The position numbers and the translations under genes were made by a program. The notes beneath the pieces were generated by a model. That model was not told the DNA's origin and made no database searches. It saw only the letters and a program-made list of their open reading frames with translations. A stretch of 64,000 nucleotides of DNA from an uncultured Alphaproteobacteria bacterium (GTDB taxonomy: Bacteria > Pseudomonadota > Alphaproteobacteria > CAAHEQ01 > UBA3637): positions 1-64,000 of the forward strand of contig CAKPYQ010000005.1 of the NCBI GenBank assembly GCA_934203105.1, read 5' to 3'. This document shows positions 52,764-60,653 of the stretch, in pieces. The first letter of the stretch is position 1. The number at the start of each line of letters is the position of its first letter.

Positions 52764-53327
52764 TTATCCTTTTTCCAAAATATCCAAACACTTATTGATA
52801 TCATTAAATGGCAAGCGTTTAATAAAGTTTATGTCTTTATCCCACCATTTGACGGCAAGCAAGCGCCGGATTGTTTTTTCGTCAAATCGATATTTAATGA
52901 TTTTTGCCGGCACGCCTCCCACGATTGCATAAGGCGGAACATCCTTTGTGACAACGGCGCCGGCTGCGATAATCGCTCCGTCGGCAATGTGAACGCCGTC
53001 CATAATGATTACATTTGTTCCGATCCAAACATCGTTGCCGATTGATACGGGCTTTGAATATTCCCATTTGGGCTTTTGTTGATCGGCGTCAAAGGGGATT
53101 TGCTCAAAGTCCAAATATTGGAAAATGTGCGTCGACAACCAATTTGTCGGGTGTTGGGTGACCCCGATTTTGATGTCGCTGCCCAAAGAGCAAAACTTGC
53201 CGATACAGGAGCGCTTATCCGAAATCGAAACGTGACTGCCGCAATAAGAGTAGGCGCCAAAATGGTTTCGTTTTAAAAAGCGTTCTTTTTTCTTTTTCTT
53301 TAAATAACTTTTGATGCTTTTAATCAT
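52764..53327 (-). CDS. CatB-like left-handed beta-helix O-acetyltransferase
   Basis: This 187-residue hexapeptide-repeat acyltransferase begins with a Lys-rich helix (KSYLKKKKKERFLK). Imperfect hexapeptide turns follow (SHVSISDKRSCIGKFCSLGS), then a loop and a typical xenobiotic-acyltransferase C-terminal coil (VSIGNDVWIGTNVIIMDGVH, AAGAVVTKDVPPYAIVGGVP AKII). The active-site His is in IGVTQHPTNW (about residue 57). Such enzymes acetylate sugars or antibiotics; here a cell-surface sugar is more likely (inference). Start at 53,327 behind GGAG; a longer frame is not supported. Confidence 0.88.
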   Translation of the reverse strand: MIKSIKSYLKKKKKERFLKRNHFGAYSYCGSHVSISDKRSCIGKFCSLGSDIKIGVTQHPTNWLSTHIFQYLDFEQIPFDADQQKPKWEYSKPVSIGNDVWIGTNVIIMDGVHIADGAIIAAGAVVTKDVPPYAIVGGVPAKIIKYRFDEKTIRRLLAVKWWDKDINFIKRLPFNDINKCLDILEKG

Positions 53328-53349
53328 ATTTTTTCTCCGGTTACATAAA

Positions 53350-53378
53350 ATGATATCGTGTTTGCTTTTAAAAAACAA
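53350..53378 (-). promoter_or_regulatory. Promoter of the CatB-like acetyltransferase gene
   Basis: On the minus strand TTGTTT (53,378-53,373) and TATCAT (53,355-53,350) are exactly 17 nt apart, about 23 nt upstream of the start codon. Confidence 0.55.
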
Positions 53379-53419
53379 GCTTTTTGATCAGGGGGGATAA
53401 AAAAAATATAAAAATATAC

Positions 53420-53448
53420 TGGACAAAAATCCAAGAATATTGTATAAG
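53420..53448 (+). promoter_or_regulatory. Promoter of nifJ
   Basis: TGGACA (53,420-53,425) and TATAAG (53,443-53,448) are separated by exactly 17 nt. A leader of about 100 nt follows before the coding sequence. Confidence 0.6.
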
Positions 53449-53472
53449 AGCGATATCCATAAAATCATATTC

Positions 53473-53533
53473 TGAGTTATCTTTTGCGGAATGTGTTGGA
53501 ACAGCCCTGTTTTTTTCAGGGCTGATGAGTTAT
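53473..53533 (+). promoter_or_regulatory. nifJ leader: hairpin flanked by direct repeats
   Basis: AGCCCTG-TTTTTTT-CAGGGCT (53,503-53,523) is a perfect 7-bp hairpin. The octamer TGAGTTAT occurs at 53,473-53,480 and again at 53,526-53,533, one copy on each side. No U tract follows the hairpin, so it is not a simple terminator. Confidence 0.4.
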
Positions 53534-53554
53534 TTTTGAAAGAAAGGAAAAATT

Positions 53555-56500
53555 ATGGCTCAAAAGATGAAGATGATGGACGGGAACGAAGCCGCTGCTT
53601 CCGTTGCCCACCGTCTGAATGAAGTATCAATTATTTATCCGATTACGCCGTCGTCACCTATGGGTGAATGGGCGGACGCTTGGTCGGCTGCGGGTATCCG
53701 CAACATTTGGGGCAAGTTGCCGACAGTTGTTGAAATGCAATCCGAAGCGGGTGCTATCGGCGCTGTTCACGGTTCTTTGCAAGCCGGTTCTTTAACAACA
53801 ACCTATACAGCATCGCAAGGTTTGTTGTTGATGATCCCGAATATGTACAAAATCGCCGGTGAATTAACACCGTTTGTTATGCATGTTGCTGCACGTGCGT
53901 TGGCTTATCACGCATTGTCCATTTTCGGCGATCACTCTGACGTTATGGCATGCCGTCAAACCGGTTTTGCTATGATTGCATCAAACTCGGTTCAAGAAGC
54001 GGGCGACTTTGCGGCGATTGCTCAAATGGCGACATTAAAATCCCGTGTACCGTTCTTGCACTTCTTTGACGGTTTCCGTACATCGCACGAAATCAACAAA
54101 GCAACGACTTTGTCTGATGATGAATTAAAAGCTTTGATGGAAGGCTTGGATACACACTTTGTTGCGAAACACGCTTTGACACCGGATAAACCGATGATTC
54201 GCGGTACCGCACAAAATCCGGACGTATTCTTCCAAACTCGTGAAGCTTCAAACGTTTACTATAACCGCGTACCAGAATTGGTCGAAGAATCAATGCGTAA
54301 GTTCGAAGAAGTGACAGGCAGAGCTTATCACTTAGTTGACTATGTCGGCGCCGAAGATGCCGAAAACGTGATCGTTGTTATGGGTTCAGCCGGTGAAACA
54401 GCGGAAGAAACAGCAAAATATTTGAACGCTCACGGCGAAAAAGTCGGTGTTGCAAAAGTTCATTTGTATCGTCCTTTCCCGGCAAAAGCATTTGTTGAAG
54501 CTTTGCCAAAGACAGTTAAAGTCTTGCAAGTTTTGGACAGAACAAAAGAATCCGGATCAATGGGTGAACCGTTGTATTTGGACGTTGTTGCTGCTGTTAC
54601 GGAAATGGGCTTGAATGTTAAAGTTTTGGGCGGTCGTTATGGCTTGTCTTCAAAAGACTTTACGCCGGCGATGGCAAAAGCCGTTTTCGAAAACACAACA
54701 AAAAATCACTTTACGGTCGGTATCAATGATGATGTAACGCATTTGTCTTTGGACTATGACGAACACTTTGATATTGCCGGATCTGATGTAACACGTTGCA
54801 TTTTCTTCGGTTTGGGTGCTGATGGTACTGTCGGTGCGAATAAAAACTCGATTAAGATTATTGCTGACGCAGACGGTGCTTATGGTCAAGCATACTTTGT
54901 ATATGACTCGAAAAAATCCGGTGCGATGACAACATCTCACTTGCGTTTTGCAAAACACCCGATTAAAGCGCCTTATTTGATTTCAAAGGCATCTTTCGTT
55001 GCAGTTCACCACATGCCGTTTATGGAAAAGATTGATATGACATCTTGCTTGGCTGATAACGGTGTGTTGTTGTTAAACAGCCCGATACCGGCAGATCAAA
55101 TTTGGAACCACTTGCCGCGCGAAGTACAACAAGACGTTGTTAACAAACACGCCAAAGTGTACACGATTGATGCTGTTGAAGTGGCCAAAAAGACTGGTAT
55201 GGGTCGCAGAATTAACACAATTATGCAAACTTGCTTCTTTGCGATTTCCGGCGTTTTGCCAAAAGATGAAGCAATCGAAAAGATTAAAAAGTATGCTGAA
55301 AAAACTTATGCTAAAAAAGGTCCGGAAATTGTGGCTGCAAACATTGCCGCTATTGACGGCAGCTTGGAACACTTGCACGAAGTAAAGGTCGAAGGAGTTA
55401 CTTCTACTCATACGCGTCAAGCGGGTGTACCGGCTGATGCGCCTGAATTCTTGCAAAAGATTACTTCGAAGATTATCGAAGGCAAAGGCGAACAAATGGC
55501 TGTTTCCGAATTTGCCGATGTTGTTGACGGTACTTGGCCGACAGCGACGACGCAATACGAAAAACGTTGTATTGCAACGGAAGTTCCGGATTGGAATTCC
55601 GAATTGTGTATTCAATGCGGTAAGTGCGCGATGGTATGTCCGCACGCGGCAATTCGTTTGAAAGTGGCTAAACCGGAAGCGTTGAAAGATGCTCCTGCCG
55701 GCTTTAAGTCTGCTGATTTCAAAGGCAAAGAATTTGCCGGTGACAAGTTCATCGTTCAGTGTTCGTCCGAAGACTGCACGGGTTGTGGCTTGTGTGCAAG
55801 CGTTTGCCCGAGCAAAAACAGACAAAATCCGGATGAAAAAGCTTTGATGATGCAACCGATTGAAAAGAATTTCGAACAAAATGTTGCAAATTGGAACTTC
55901 TTCAAAAACTTGCCGGAAGTTGACAGAACTGCAATCGAACCGAAGTTGGTCAAAAATGTTGAATTGTTGCAACCGTTGTTCGAATTTTCCGGTGCTTGTG
56001 CCGGTTGCGGTGAAACTCCGTATATTAAGTTGATGAGCCAATTGTTCGGTGATCGTGCTTTGATTGCGAACGCAACGGGTTGTTCATCGATTTACGGCGG
56101 TAACTTGCCGACAACTCCGTACGCAAAAGACGCTTGCGGCCGTGGTCCGGCTTGGGCGAACAGCTTGTTCGAAGACAACGCCGAATTCGGTTTAGGTATG
56201 CGTTACTCTGTTGACAGCAAAAAAGAATTTGCAGAAGAATTGTTAAAAGGCTTGGAAACACAAGTCGGAGGCGATTTGACAAATGCAATTTTGACGGCTG
56301 ATCAATCCAATGAAGCCGGTTTGAAAGCTCAACGTGAACGCGTTGCCGAATTGAAAAAGAAATTGGAAACAATTTCCGATGACAAAGCTAAATTGTTGGC
56401 GCCTTTGGCTGATTACTTGGTCAAAAAATCCGTTTGGATTTTCGGCGGTGACGGTTGGGCTTATGATATCGGTTACGGTGGTTTGGATCATGTATTGCAC

Positions 56501-57073
56501 TCCGGACGCAATGTTAACATCTTGGTTTTGGATACCGGTGTTTACTCGAATACTGGCGGACAGAAATCCAAAGCAACACCGATCGGTGCTTCTGCGAAGT
56601 TTGCTGTTGCCGGTAATGATTTGCCGACAAAAGACTTGGGTATGATCGCTATGGGTTCTGAAAACGTTTATGTTGCAAAAGTGTCTATCGGTGCAAACGA
56701 TATGCAAGCGATTAAAGCGTTTACGGAAGCTGAATCATTCAACGGTCCGTCATTGATTATTGCGTATGCACACTGTATCGCTCACGGATACGATATCGGG
56801 ACACAAGGTTTGGAGCACCAAAAATTGGCTGTATCCAGCGGTTTGTGGCCGTTGTATCGTTTTGATCCGCGTTTGTTGGCCGAAGGCAAAGTTCCTTTGC
56901 AACTGGACAGCAAAAAGACAACAGATGTTGCGGACTTTATGGCATTGGAAACACGTTTCAAGATTGTTGCTCGTGCTGATAAAGAACGTTATGAACGTTT
57001 GGTTCAAATGGCGCAAGGTCGTATTGAAAACAGATTGAAACTGTATGACCATTTAGCAAAACCGGAAGTTTAA
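53555..57073 (+). CDS. nifJ: Pyruvate:ferredoxin (flavodoxin) oxidoreductase
   Basis: This 1,172-residue homodimeric PFOR oxidises pyruvate and CoA to acetyl-CoA and CO2, passing electrons to ferredoxin or flavodoxin. All domains are present. Domain I has YPITPSSPMGEWADAW near residue 26. Two [4Fe-4S] ferredoxin motifs are CIQCGKCAMVCP (~686) and CTGCGLCASVCP (~741). The proximal-cluster Cys pair is in SGACAGCGETPYIKL (~815), and the thiamine-diphosphate site GDGWAYDIGYGGLDHVL is at ~965 with TGVYSNTGGQKSKATP. A fourth cluster Cys lies in YAHCIAHGYDI. It is a single-gene unit with its own promoter, leader and terminator. The EFR1 carrier elsewhere in the window could be an electron acceptor (inference). 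Confidence 0.98.
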   Translation: MAQKMKMMDGNEAAASVAHRLNEVSIIYPITPSSPMGEWADAWSAAGIRNIWGKLPTVVEMQSEAGAIGAVHGSLQAGSLTTTYTASQGLLLMIPNMYKIAGELTPFVMHVAARALAYHALSIFGDHSDVMACRQTGFAMIASNSVQEAGDFAAIAQMATLKSRVPFLHFFDGFRTSHEINKATTLSDDELKALMEGLDTHFVAKHALTPDKPMIRGTAQNPDVFFQTREASNVYYNRVPELVEESMRKFEEVTGRAYHLVDYVGAEDAENVIVVMGSAGETAEETAKYLNAHGEKVGVAKVHLYRPFPAKAFVEALPKTVKVLQVLDRTKESGSMGEPLYLDVVAAVTEMGLNVKVLGGRYGLSSKDFTPAMAKAVFENTTKNHFTVGINDDVTHLSLDYDEHFDIAGSDVTRCIFFGLGADGTVGANKNSIKIIADADGAYGQAYFVYDSKKSGAMTTSHLRFAKHPIKAPYLISKASFVAVHHMPFMEKIDMTSCLADNGVLLLNSPIPADQIWNHLPREVQQDVVNKHAKVYTIDAVEVAKKTGMGRRINTIMQTCFFAISGVLPKDEAIEKIKKYAEKTYAKKGPEIVAANIAAIDGSLEHLHEVKVEGVTSTHTRQAGVPADAPEFLQKITSKIIEGKGEQMAVSEFADVVDGTWPTATTQYEKRCIATEVPDWNSELCIQCGKCAMVCPHAAIRLKVAKPEALKDAPAGFKSADFKGKEFAGDKFIVQCSSEDCTGCGLCASVCPSKNRQNPDEKALMMQPIEKNFEQNVANWNFFKNLPEVDRTAIEPKLVKNVELLQPLFEFSGACAGCGETPYIKLMSQLFGDRALIANATGCSSIYGGNLPTTPYAKDACGRGPAWANSLFEDNAEFGLGMRYSVDSKKEFAEELLKGLETQVGGDLTNAILTADQSNEAGLKAQRERVAELKKKLETISDDKAKLLAPLADYLVKKSVWIFGGDGWAYDIGYGGLDHVLHSGRNVNILVLDTGVYSNTGGQKSKATPIGASAKFAVAGNDLPTKDLGMIAMGSENVYVAKVSIGANDMQAIKAFTEAESFNGPSLIIAYAHCIAHGYDIGTQGLEHQKLAVSSGLWPLYRFDPRLLAEGKVPLQLDSKKTTDVADFMALETRFKIVARADKERYERLVQMAQGRIENRLKLYDHLAKPEV

Positions 57074-57094
57074 TTTCGGGATTGAAAAGAAAGG

Positions 57095-57124
57095 CTCCCT
57101 CGTTTTTACGGGGGAGTTTTTTTT
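57095..57124 (+). terminator. Terminator after nifJ
   Basis: CTCCCTCG pairs with CGGGGGAG (one G-U pair) around a TTTTTA loop, followed by a run of eight T. Confidence 0.9.
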
Positions 57125-57148
57125 ATTTTGTGTTGGGTGCTCTGCTTC

Positions 57149-57320
57149 GTCATTTTGAGCAACGCGAAGAAGCTTTTGAAGTTGTGGCAATACGTGCCAA
57201 AGTGGGGGACGCGAAAATTTTCGCGCGGCGCGTCCTCCACTTTAAAAAAGGCTGTTAAAATGCACTGTCATTTTGATGCCATTTATCCCGCCGGTCATTC
57301 TGAGCAATAGCGAAGAATCT
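57149..57320. repeat. Dispersed intergenic repeat: two 26-bp near-copies
   Basis: Copy 1 at 57,149-57,174 reads GTCATTTTGAGCAACGCGAA then GAAGCT. Copy 2 at 57,294-57,320 reads GTCATTCTGAGCAATAGCGA then AGAATCT. A third fragment GTCATTTTGA lies at 57,267-57,276. From memory, GTCATTCTGAG-CGAAGAATCT is a motif repeated between genes in many bacterial genomes. The stretch between the copies includes a large inverted repeat. Confidence 0.6.
57199..57243. repeat. Large inverted repeat with nested perfect palindrome
   Basis: AAAGTGGGGGACGCG (57,199-57,213) pairs with CGCGTCCTCCACTTT (57,229-57,243), 15 bp with one G-U pair. Inside it CGCGAAAATTTTCGCG (57,210-57,225) is a perfect 16-bp palindrome. 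The G+C content is above that of the surroundings. Confidence 0.7.
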
Positions 57321-57579
57321 CTTTATTTCTGCGTAACGTCAAATGTGTAGCGCGCCAATCCCCGCGCGTCCGCACCGCACATTTTTGTTTCAGATATTTT
57401 CTTCACGTTTTCTCTTTTTTTGATGTCAATAGATGTTTTTGTCGTTTAAATTAAGCAAAATTGTCGTCAGTTTGAAAATCTTACAGATAAAAAGAGCGCT
57501 TTCCATATCGCCGCAAAGTTATCGGATTCTAAATTTGATATAATTGCTTTAAATATATTAAAAAACTTTAAAAAAGTGG
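57321..57579. other. Gene-free stretch before the S10 promoter
   Basis: The first ~60 nt continue the repeat-like, GC-richer segment (GCGCG and CGCGC arms around 57,340-57,370). The rest is AT-rich, with no open frame, tRNA or RNA gene that I can recognise. AT-rich tracts just before 57,580 could act as an UP element for the S10 promoter. Confidence 0.5.
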
Positions 57580-57608
57580 TTGACAACGCAGAAAAAGTGG
57601 TGTATTAT
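57580..57608 (+). promoter_or_regulatory. Strong promoter of the S10 operon
   Basis: TTGACA (57,580-57,585) and TATTAT (57,603-57,608) are exactly 17 nt apart, about 205 nt upstream of rpsJ, with an A/T-rich upstream region. Confidence 0.75.
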
Positions 57609-57615
57609 ACTTCTA

Positions 57616-57812
57616 CTTTCCAAGGCGGTGAAGGTATTAAAAACCTTCCTAACGTCTTGTTCTTAAGGGTTCCGAACAGGCGGGCAGAGCTTCCGTTTTT
57701 GATTCGGGGCAGGTTCTTTTAGCTGCTCGAAATGGTTGCTAAAAGGTTTTTTTATTATATATAAAGGACGTTTAAATCGTTTCGAGTACACTAGGTAAGG
57801 TAAAGAAAAAAA
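57616..57812 (+). promoter_or_regulatory. S10 operon leader with attenuator-like hairpin
   Basis: The leader of about 197 nt folds into several hairpins. AAGGT/ACCTT lies at 57,631-57,647, and CTTGTTC/GAACAGG at about 57,655-57,681. The last is TTTAGC/GCTAAA (57,718-57,743), with its lower stem carrying a bulge and running into a seven-T tract (57,747-57,753). The last resembles an intrinsic terminator placed before rpsJ, as in the L4-regulated S10 leader of E. coli. Confidence 0.5.
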
Positions 57813-58121
57813 ATGGATAATCAAAATATCAGAATTCGCTTGAAAGCGTTTGACCACCGGTTGTTAGATCAATCAACCCGTGAAATCGTCAATACGGCGA
57901 AGAGAACCGGAGCTGAAGTAAAAGGCCCGATTCCATTGCCGACTCGTATTGAAAAGTTTACTGTGAACCGTTCACCGCACGTTGACAAAAAATCACGTGA
58001 ACAGTTCGAAATCCGTACACACAAACGTGTATTGGATATTGTTAACCCGACTCCGCAAACAGTCGATGCTTTGATGAAGCTTGACTTGTCTGCCGGCGTT
58101 GATGTCGAAATTAAATTATAA
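57813..58121 (+). CDS. rpsJ: 30S ribosomal protein S10
   Basis: S10 (NusE) is a 30S head protein and antitermination partner of NusB. The 102-residue sequence is canonical (IRIRLKAFDHRLLDQSTREI, GPIPLPTRIEKFTVNRSPHV). It is the first gene of the S10 operon, behind a long leader. tufA, which often precedes it, is absent. Confidence 0.98.
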   Translation: MDNQNIRIRLKAFDHRLLDQSTREIVNTAKRTGAEVKGPIPLPTRIEKFTVNRSPHVDKKSREQFEIRTHKRVLDIVNPTPQTVDALMKLDLSAGVDVEIKL

Positions 58122-58132
58122 AGGAGCCGATT

Positions 58133-58861
58133 ATGCGTTCAGGTATTATTGCACAAAAAGTCGGTATGACCCGTTTGTTTACTGCCGAAGGCAATCACGT
58201 TCCAGTGACTGTTTTGAAGGTGGATAATTGTGAAGTTGTCGGTGTTCGTTCGAAAGAAAAAGACGGCTATGTCGCATTGCAAGTCGGTGCAGGCAACGTC
58301 AAAGATAAACACACAGCGAAACCGCAACGTGTTGCGTTTGCAAAAGCAAATGTTGCTCCGAAGAAAAAAGTTGTTGAATTCCGTGTTTCCGAAGATTGCG
58401 TTGTTCCGGTCGGCAGCGAATTTGGTGTTAACCATTTCGTAAAAGGTCAATTTGTTGACGTGACAGGAACTTCTATCGGTAAAGGTTATGCCGGTGTTAT
58501 GAAACGCTGGAACTTTTCCGGTGATAACGCGACGCACGGTGTTTCTTTGACACACCGTTCCGGTGGTTCAACCGGTCAATGCCAAGATCCGGGTAAAGTT
58601 TTCAAAAACAAAAAGATGCCTGGTCATATGGGTGCTGAACAAGTGACCGTTCAAAACTTGCAAGTCGTTGATTTGGACGAAGCAAAAGGTTTGATTATGG
58701 TCAAAGGTGCTGTTCCCGGATTTGATGGGAATGTTGTTATTGTAAAAGATGCTGTGAAGCGTGCGTTGCATAAAGATGCTCCGATTCCGGCCGGTTTGAA
58801 AGCAAAACAAGAAGTTGCTGAACAACCTGCTGAAGCTCCGGCAGAAGAAGTAAAGGAATAA
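58133..58861 (+). CDS. rplC: 50S ribosomal protein L3
   Basis: L3 nucleates 50S assembly near the peptidyl-transferase centre. The core is intact (GIIAQKVGMTRLFTAEGNHV, HRSGGSTGQCQDPGKVFKNK KMPGHMG). At 242 residues it carries an acidic Ala/Pro/Glu tail (VAEQPAEAPAEEVKE) beyond the usual core, as in other Alphaproteobacteria. AAGGAGCCG precedes the ATG, 11 nt after rpsJ. Confidence 0.98.
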   Translation: MRSGIIAQKVGMTRLFTAEGNHVPVTVLKVDNCEVVGVRSKEKDGYVALQVGAGNVKDKHTAKPQRVAFAKANVAPKKKVVEFRVSEDCVVPVGSEFGVNHFVKGQFVDVTGTSIGKGYAGVMKRWNFSGDNATHGVSLTHRSGGSTGQCQDPGKVFKNKKMPGHMGAEQVTVQNLQVVDLDEAKGLIMVKGAVPGFDGNVVIVKDAVKRALHKDAPIPAGLKAKQEVAEQPAEAPAEEVKE

Positions 58862-58867
58862 CGGACG

Positions 58868-59488
58868 ATGAAATACGACGTTATCAATTTGGAAAATAAG
58901 AAAGTTGAATCGATTGACTTGTTGGATGCCATTTTCGGTGTCGAAGTCAGACCTGATATTCTTTCTCGTGTTGTGAATTGGCAATTGGCAAAACGCCGCG
59001 CCGGTACACACTCGGTTAAAAATTTAAGCACAGTTTCCGGTACAACCAAGAAACCGTTCCGTCAAAAAGGACGCGGTGCTGCACGTCAAGGTACTTTGCG
59101 TGCGCCGGAATTCAGACACGGTGCGGTTGCTTTTGGTCCGGTCGTTCGTTCGCACGAATATGACTTGAACAAAAAAATCCGTAAATTGGGTTTGAAATGT
59201 GCTTTGTCGGCCAAAGCTAAAGACGGTAAGCTCTTTATTTTGGACGCAGCCAAAGCAGCCACTCCGAAAACAAAAGATTTGAAAAATGCTTTTGATAAAT
59301 TGGGTTGGACATCTGCTTTGATTTTGGGTGGTGCAAAATTGGACGATAATTTCGCCCTTGCATCTGGTAATATTGTCGGCATTGATGTCCTCGCGGATGC
59401 AGGAGCCAATGTCTATGACATTCTCCGTCGCGATACTTTGGTATTGACGAAAGAGACTGTTTCCTACTTGGAGGCTCTGTTAAAATAA
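58868..59488 (+). CDS. rplD: 50S ribosomal protein L4
   Basis: L4 lines the exit tunnel and in some bacteria represses this operon by acting on the leader. The 206-residue protein has the extended loop GTTKKPFRQKGRGAARQGTL at about residues 57-76. It starts 6 nt after rplC, and its stop overlaps the rplW ATG by 1 nt (TAATG). Confidence 0.98.
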   Translation: MKYDVINLENKKVESIDLLDAIFGVEVRPDILSRVVNWQLAKRRAGTHSVKNLSTVSGTTKKPFRQKGRGAARQGTLRAPEFRHGAVAFGPVVRSHEYDLNKKIRKLGLKCALSAKAKDGKLFILDAAKAATPKTKDLKNAFDKLGWTSALILGGAKLDDNFALASGNIVGIDVLADAGANVYDILRRDTLVLTKETVSYLEALLK

Positions 59489-59814
59489 TGAAAAAGACGA
59501 CAGTAAAAGAAGCCAAAACTGAAATGACAGACCGTTTGTACGCTGTATTGCGTCGCCCTGTGATTACAGAAAAGGCTATGAAGGTTTCCGAACAAGGACA
59601 AGTGACTTTCACTGTTCCTATGGACGCAACAAAGCCTGAAATTAAAAAGGCTGTTGAAGGTGTGTTCGGAGTTAAGGTAAAAGCTGTTAACACTTTATGT
59701 GTTGCTGGAAAATCAAAAATGTTCCGCGGCCAAAAAGGTGTCCGTAGCGATTTCAAAAAAGCGATCGTGACTTTAGTTGACGGTGAAAAATTAGATGTGA
59801 CAGGAATAAAGTAA
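59488..59814 (+). CDS. rplW: 50S ribosomal protein L23
   Basis: L23 sits at the tunnel exit and docks trigger factor and SRP. LYAVLRRPVITEKAMKVSEQ and the C-terminal KKAIVTLVDGEKLDV are typical. The 108 residues include about 12 more at the N-terminus than a start at the internal ATG (MTDRLYAV) would give. The TAATG overlap with rplD supports the longer start. Confidence 0.95.
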   Translation: MKKTTVKEAKTEMTDRLYAVLRRPVITEKAMKVSEQGQVTFTVPMDATKPEIKKAVEGVFGVKVKAVNTLCVAGKSKMFRGQKGVRSDFKKAIVTLVDGEKLDVTGIK

Positions 59815-59815
59815 A

Positions 59816-60643
59816 ATGGCTTTGAAAACTTATACGCCAGTGACACCTGCGATTAGACATTTGATTGCGATTGACCGCAGCGAATTGTACAAAGGTGCTC
59901 CTGTAAAAACATTGACCGAAGGACTGAAAAGCTCCGGTGGTCGTAACAACCATGGACATATCACCAGCCGTCACCGCGGTGGTGGTCATAAGCGTGCTTA
60001 TCGTGTGATTGATTTCAGACGCGATAAAAAAGATATGATCGCTACGGTTGATCGCTTAGAATATGATCCGAACAGAACAGCATTTATTGCTTTGGTTACA
60101 TACGAAGACGGTGTACAAGCTTACATTTTGGCACCGCAACGTTTGAAAGCCGGTGATAAAGTTGTTTCTGGTGAAAAAGTAGACATTAAACCGGGTAACG
60201 CTATGCCGTTAAAGAACATGCCGGTCGGTACAATCGTTCACAATGTTGAATTGAAACCGGGTCGCGGCGGTCAAATGGCTCGTTCTGCTGGTTGCTATGC
60301 ACAATTGATTGGTAAAGACGGCGGCTACGCTCAATTGCGTATGAACTCCGGCGAATTACGTATGGTGCGTGGTGAATGTTTGGCTTCTATCGGCGCTGTT
60401 TCGAACGCTGATCAACAAAACACAACTTTGGCAAAAGCCGGTCGTGCTCGTTGGTTGGGTATTCGTCCGCAAACTCGTGGTATTGCAATGAACCCGGTTG
60501 ATCACCCGCATGGTGGTCGTACAAACGGTGGTCAAGCACCTGCTACACCTTGGGGTAAATGCACTCGCGGTATGAAGACTCGTACAAACAAAAAGACAGA
60601 CCATTTAATTATGCGTTCTCGTCATTTGAATAAAAAGAAATAG
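59816..60643 (+). CDS. rplB: 50S ribosomal protein L2
   Basis: L2 is essential for subunit joining and peptidyl transfer. The 275-residue protein is complete, with GRNNHGHITSRHRGGGHKRA near residue 41. The conserved C-terminal block MNPVDHPHGGRTNGGQAPAT near 227 holds the catalytically important His. It starts one nt after the rplW stop. Confidence 0.98.
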   Translation: MALKTYTPVTPAIRHLIAIDRSELYKGAPVKTLTEGLKSSGGRNNHGHITSRHRGGGHKRAYRVIDFRRDKKDMIATVDRLEYDPNRTAFIALVTYEDGVQAYILAPQRLKAGDKVVSGEKVDIKPGNAMPLKNMPVGTIVHNVELKPGRGGQMARSAGCYAQLIGKDGGYAQLRMNSGELRMVRGECLASIGAVSNADQQNTTLAKAGRARWLGIRPQTRGIAMNPVDHPHGGRTNGGQAPATPWGKCTRGMKTRTNKKTDHLIMRSRHLNKKK

Positions 60644-60653
60644 GAGAGACTAA

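Noticed and set aside
55073..56041. Minus-strand open frame of 322 codons inside nifJ
   Set aside because: It is fully antisense to PFOR ferredoxin and core domains, with no family signature.
57128..57310. Sixty-codon plus-strand open frame after nifJ
   Set aside because: It reads through the intergenic repeat (VILSNAKK-like translation), lacks a ribosome-binding site and is best read as repeat, not gene.
57609..57812. tRNA or other structural RNA gene before rpsJ
   Set aside because: No T-loop consensus, acceptor stem or anticodon arm could be assembled; the hairpins fit a leader.
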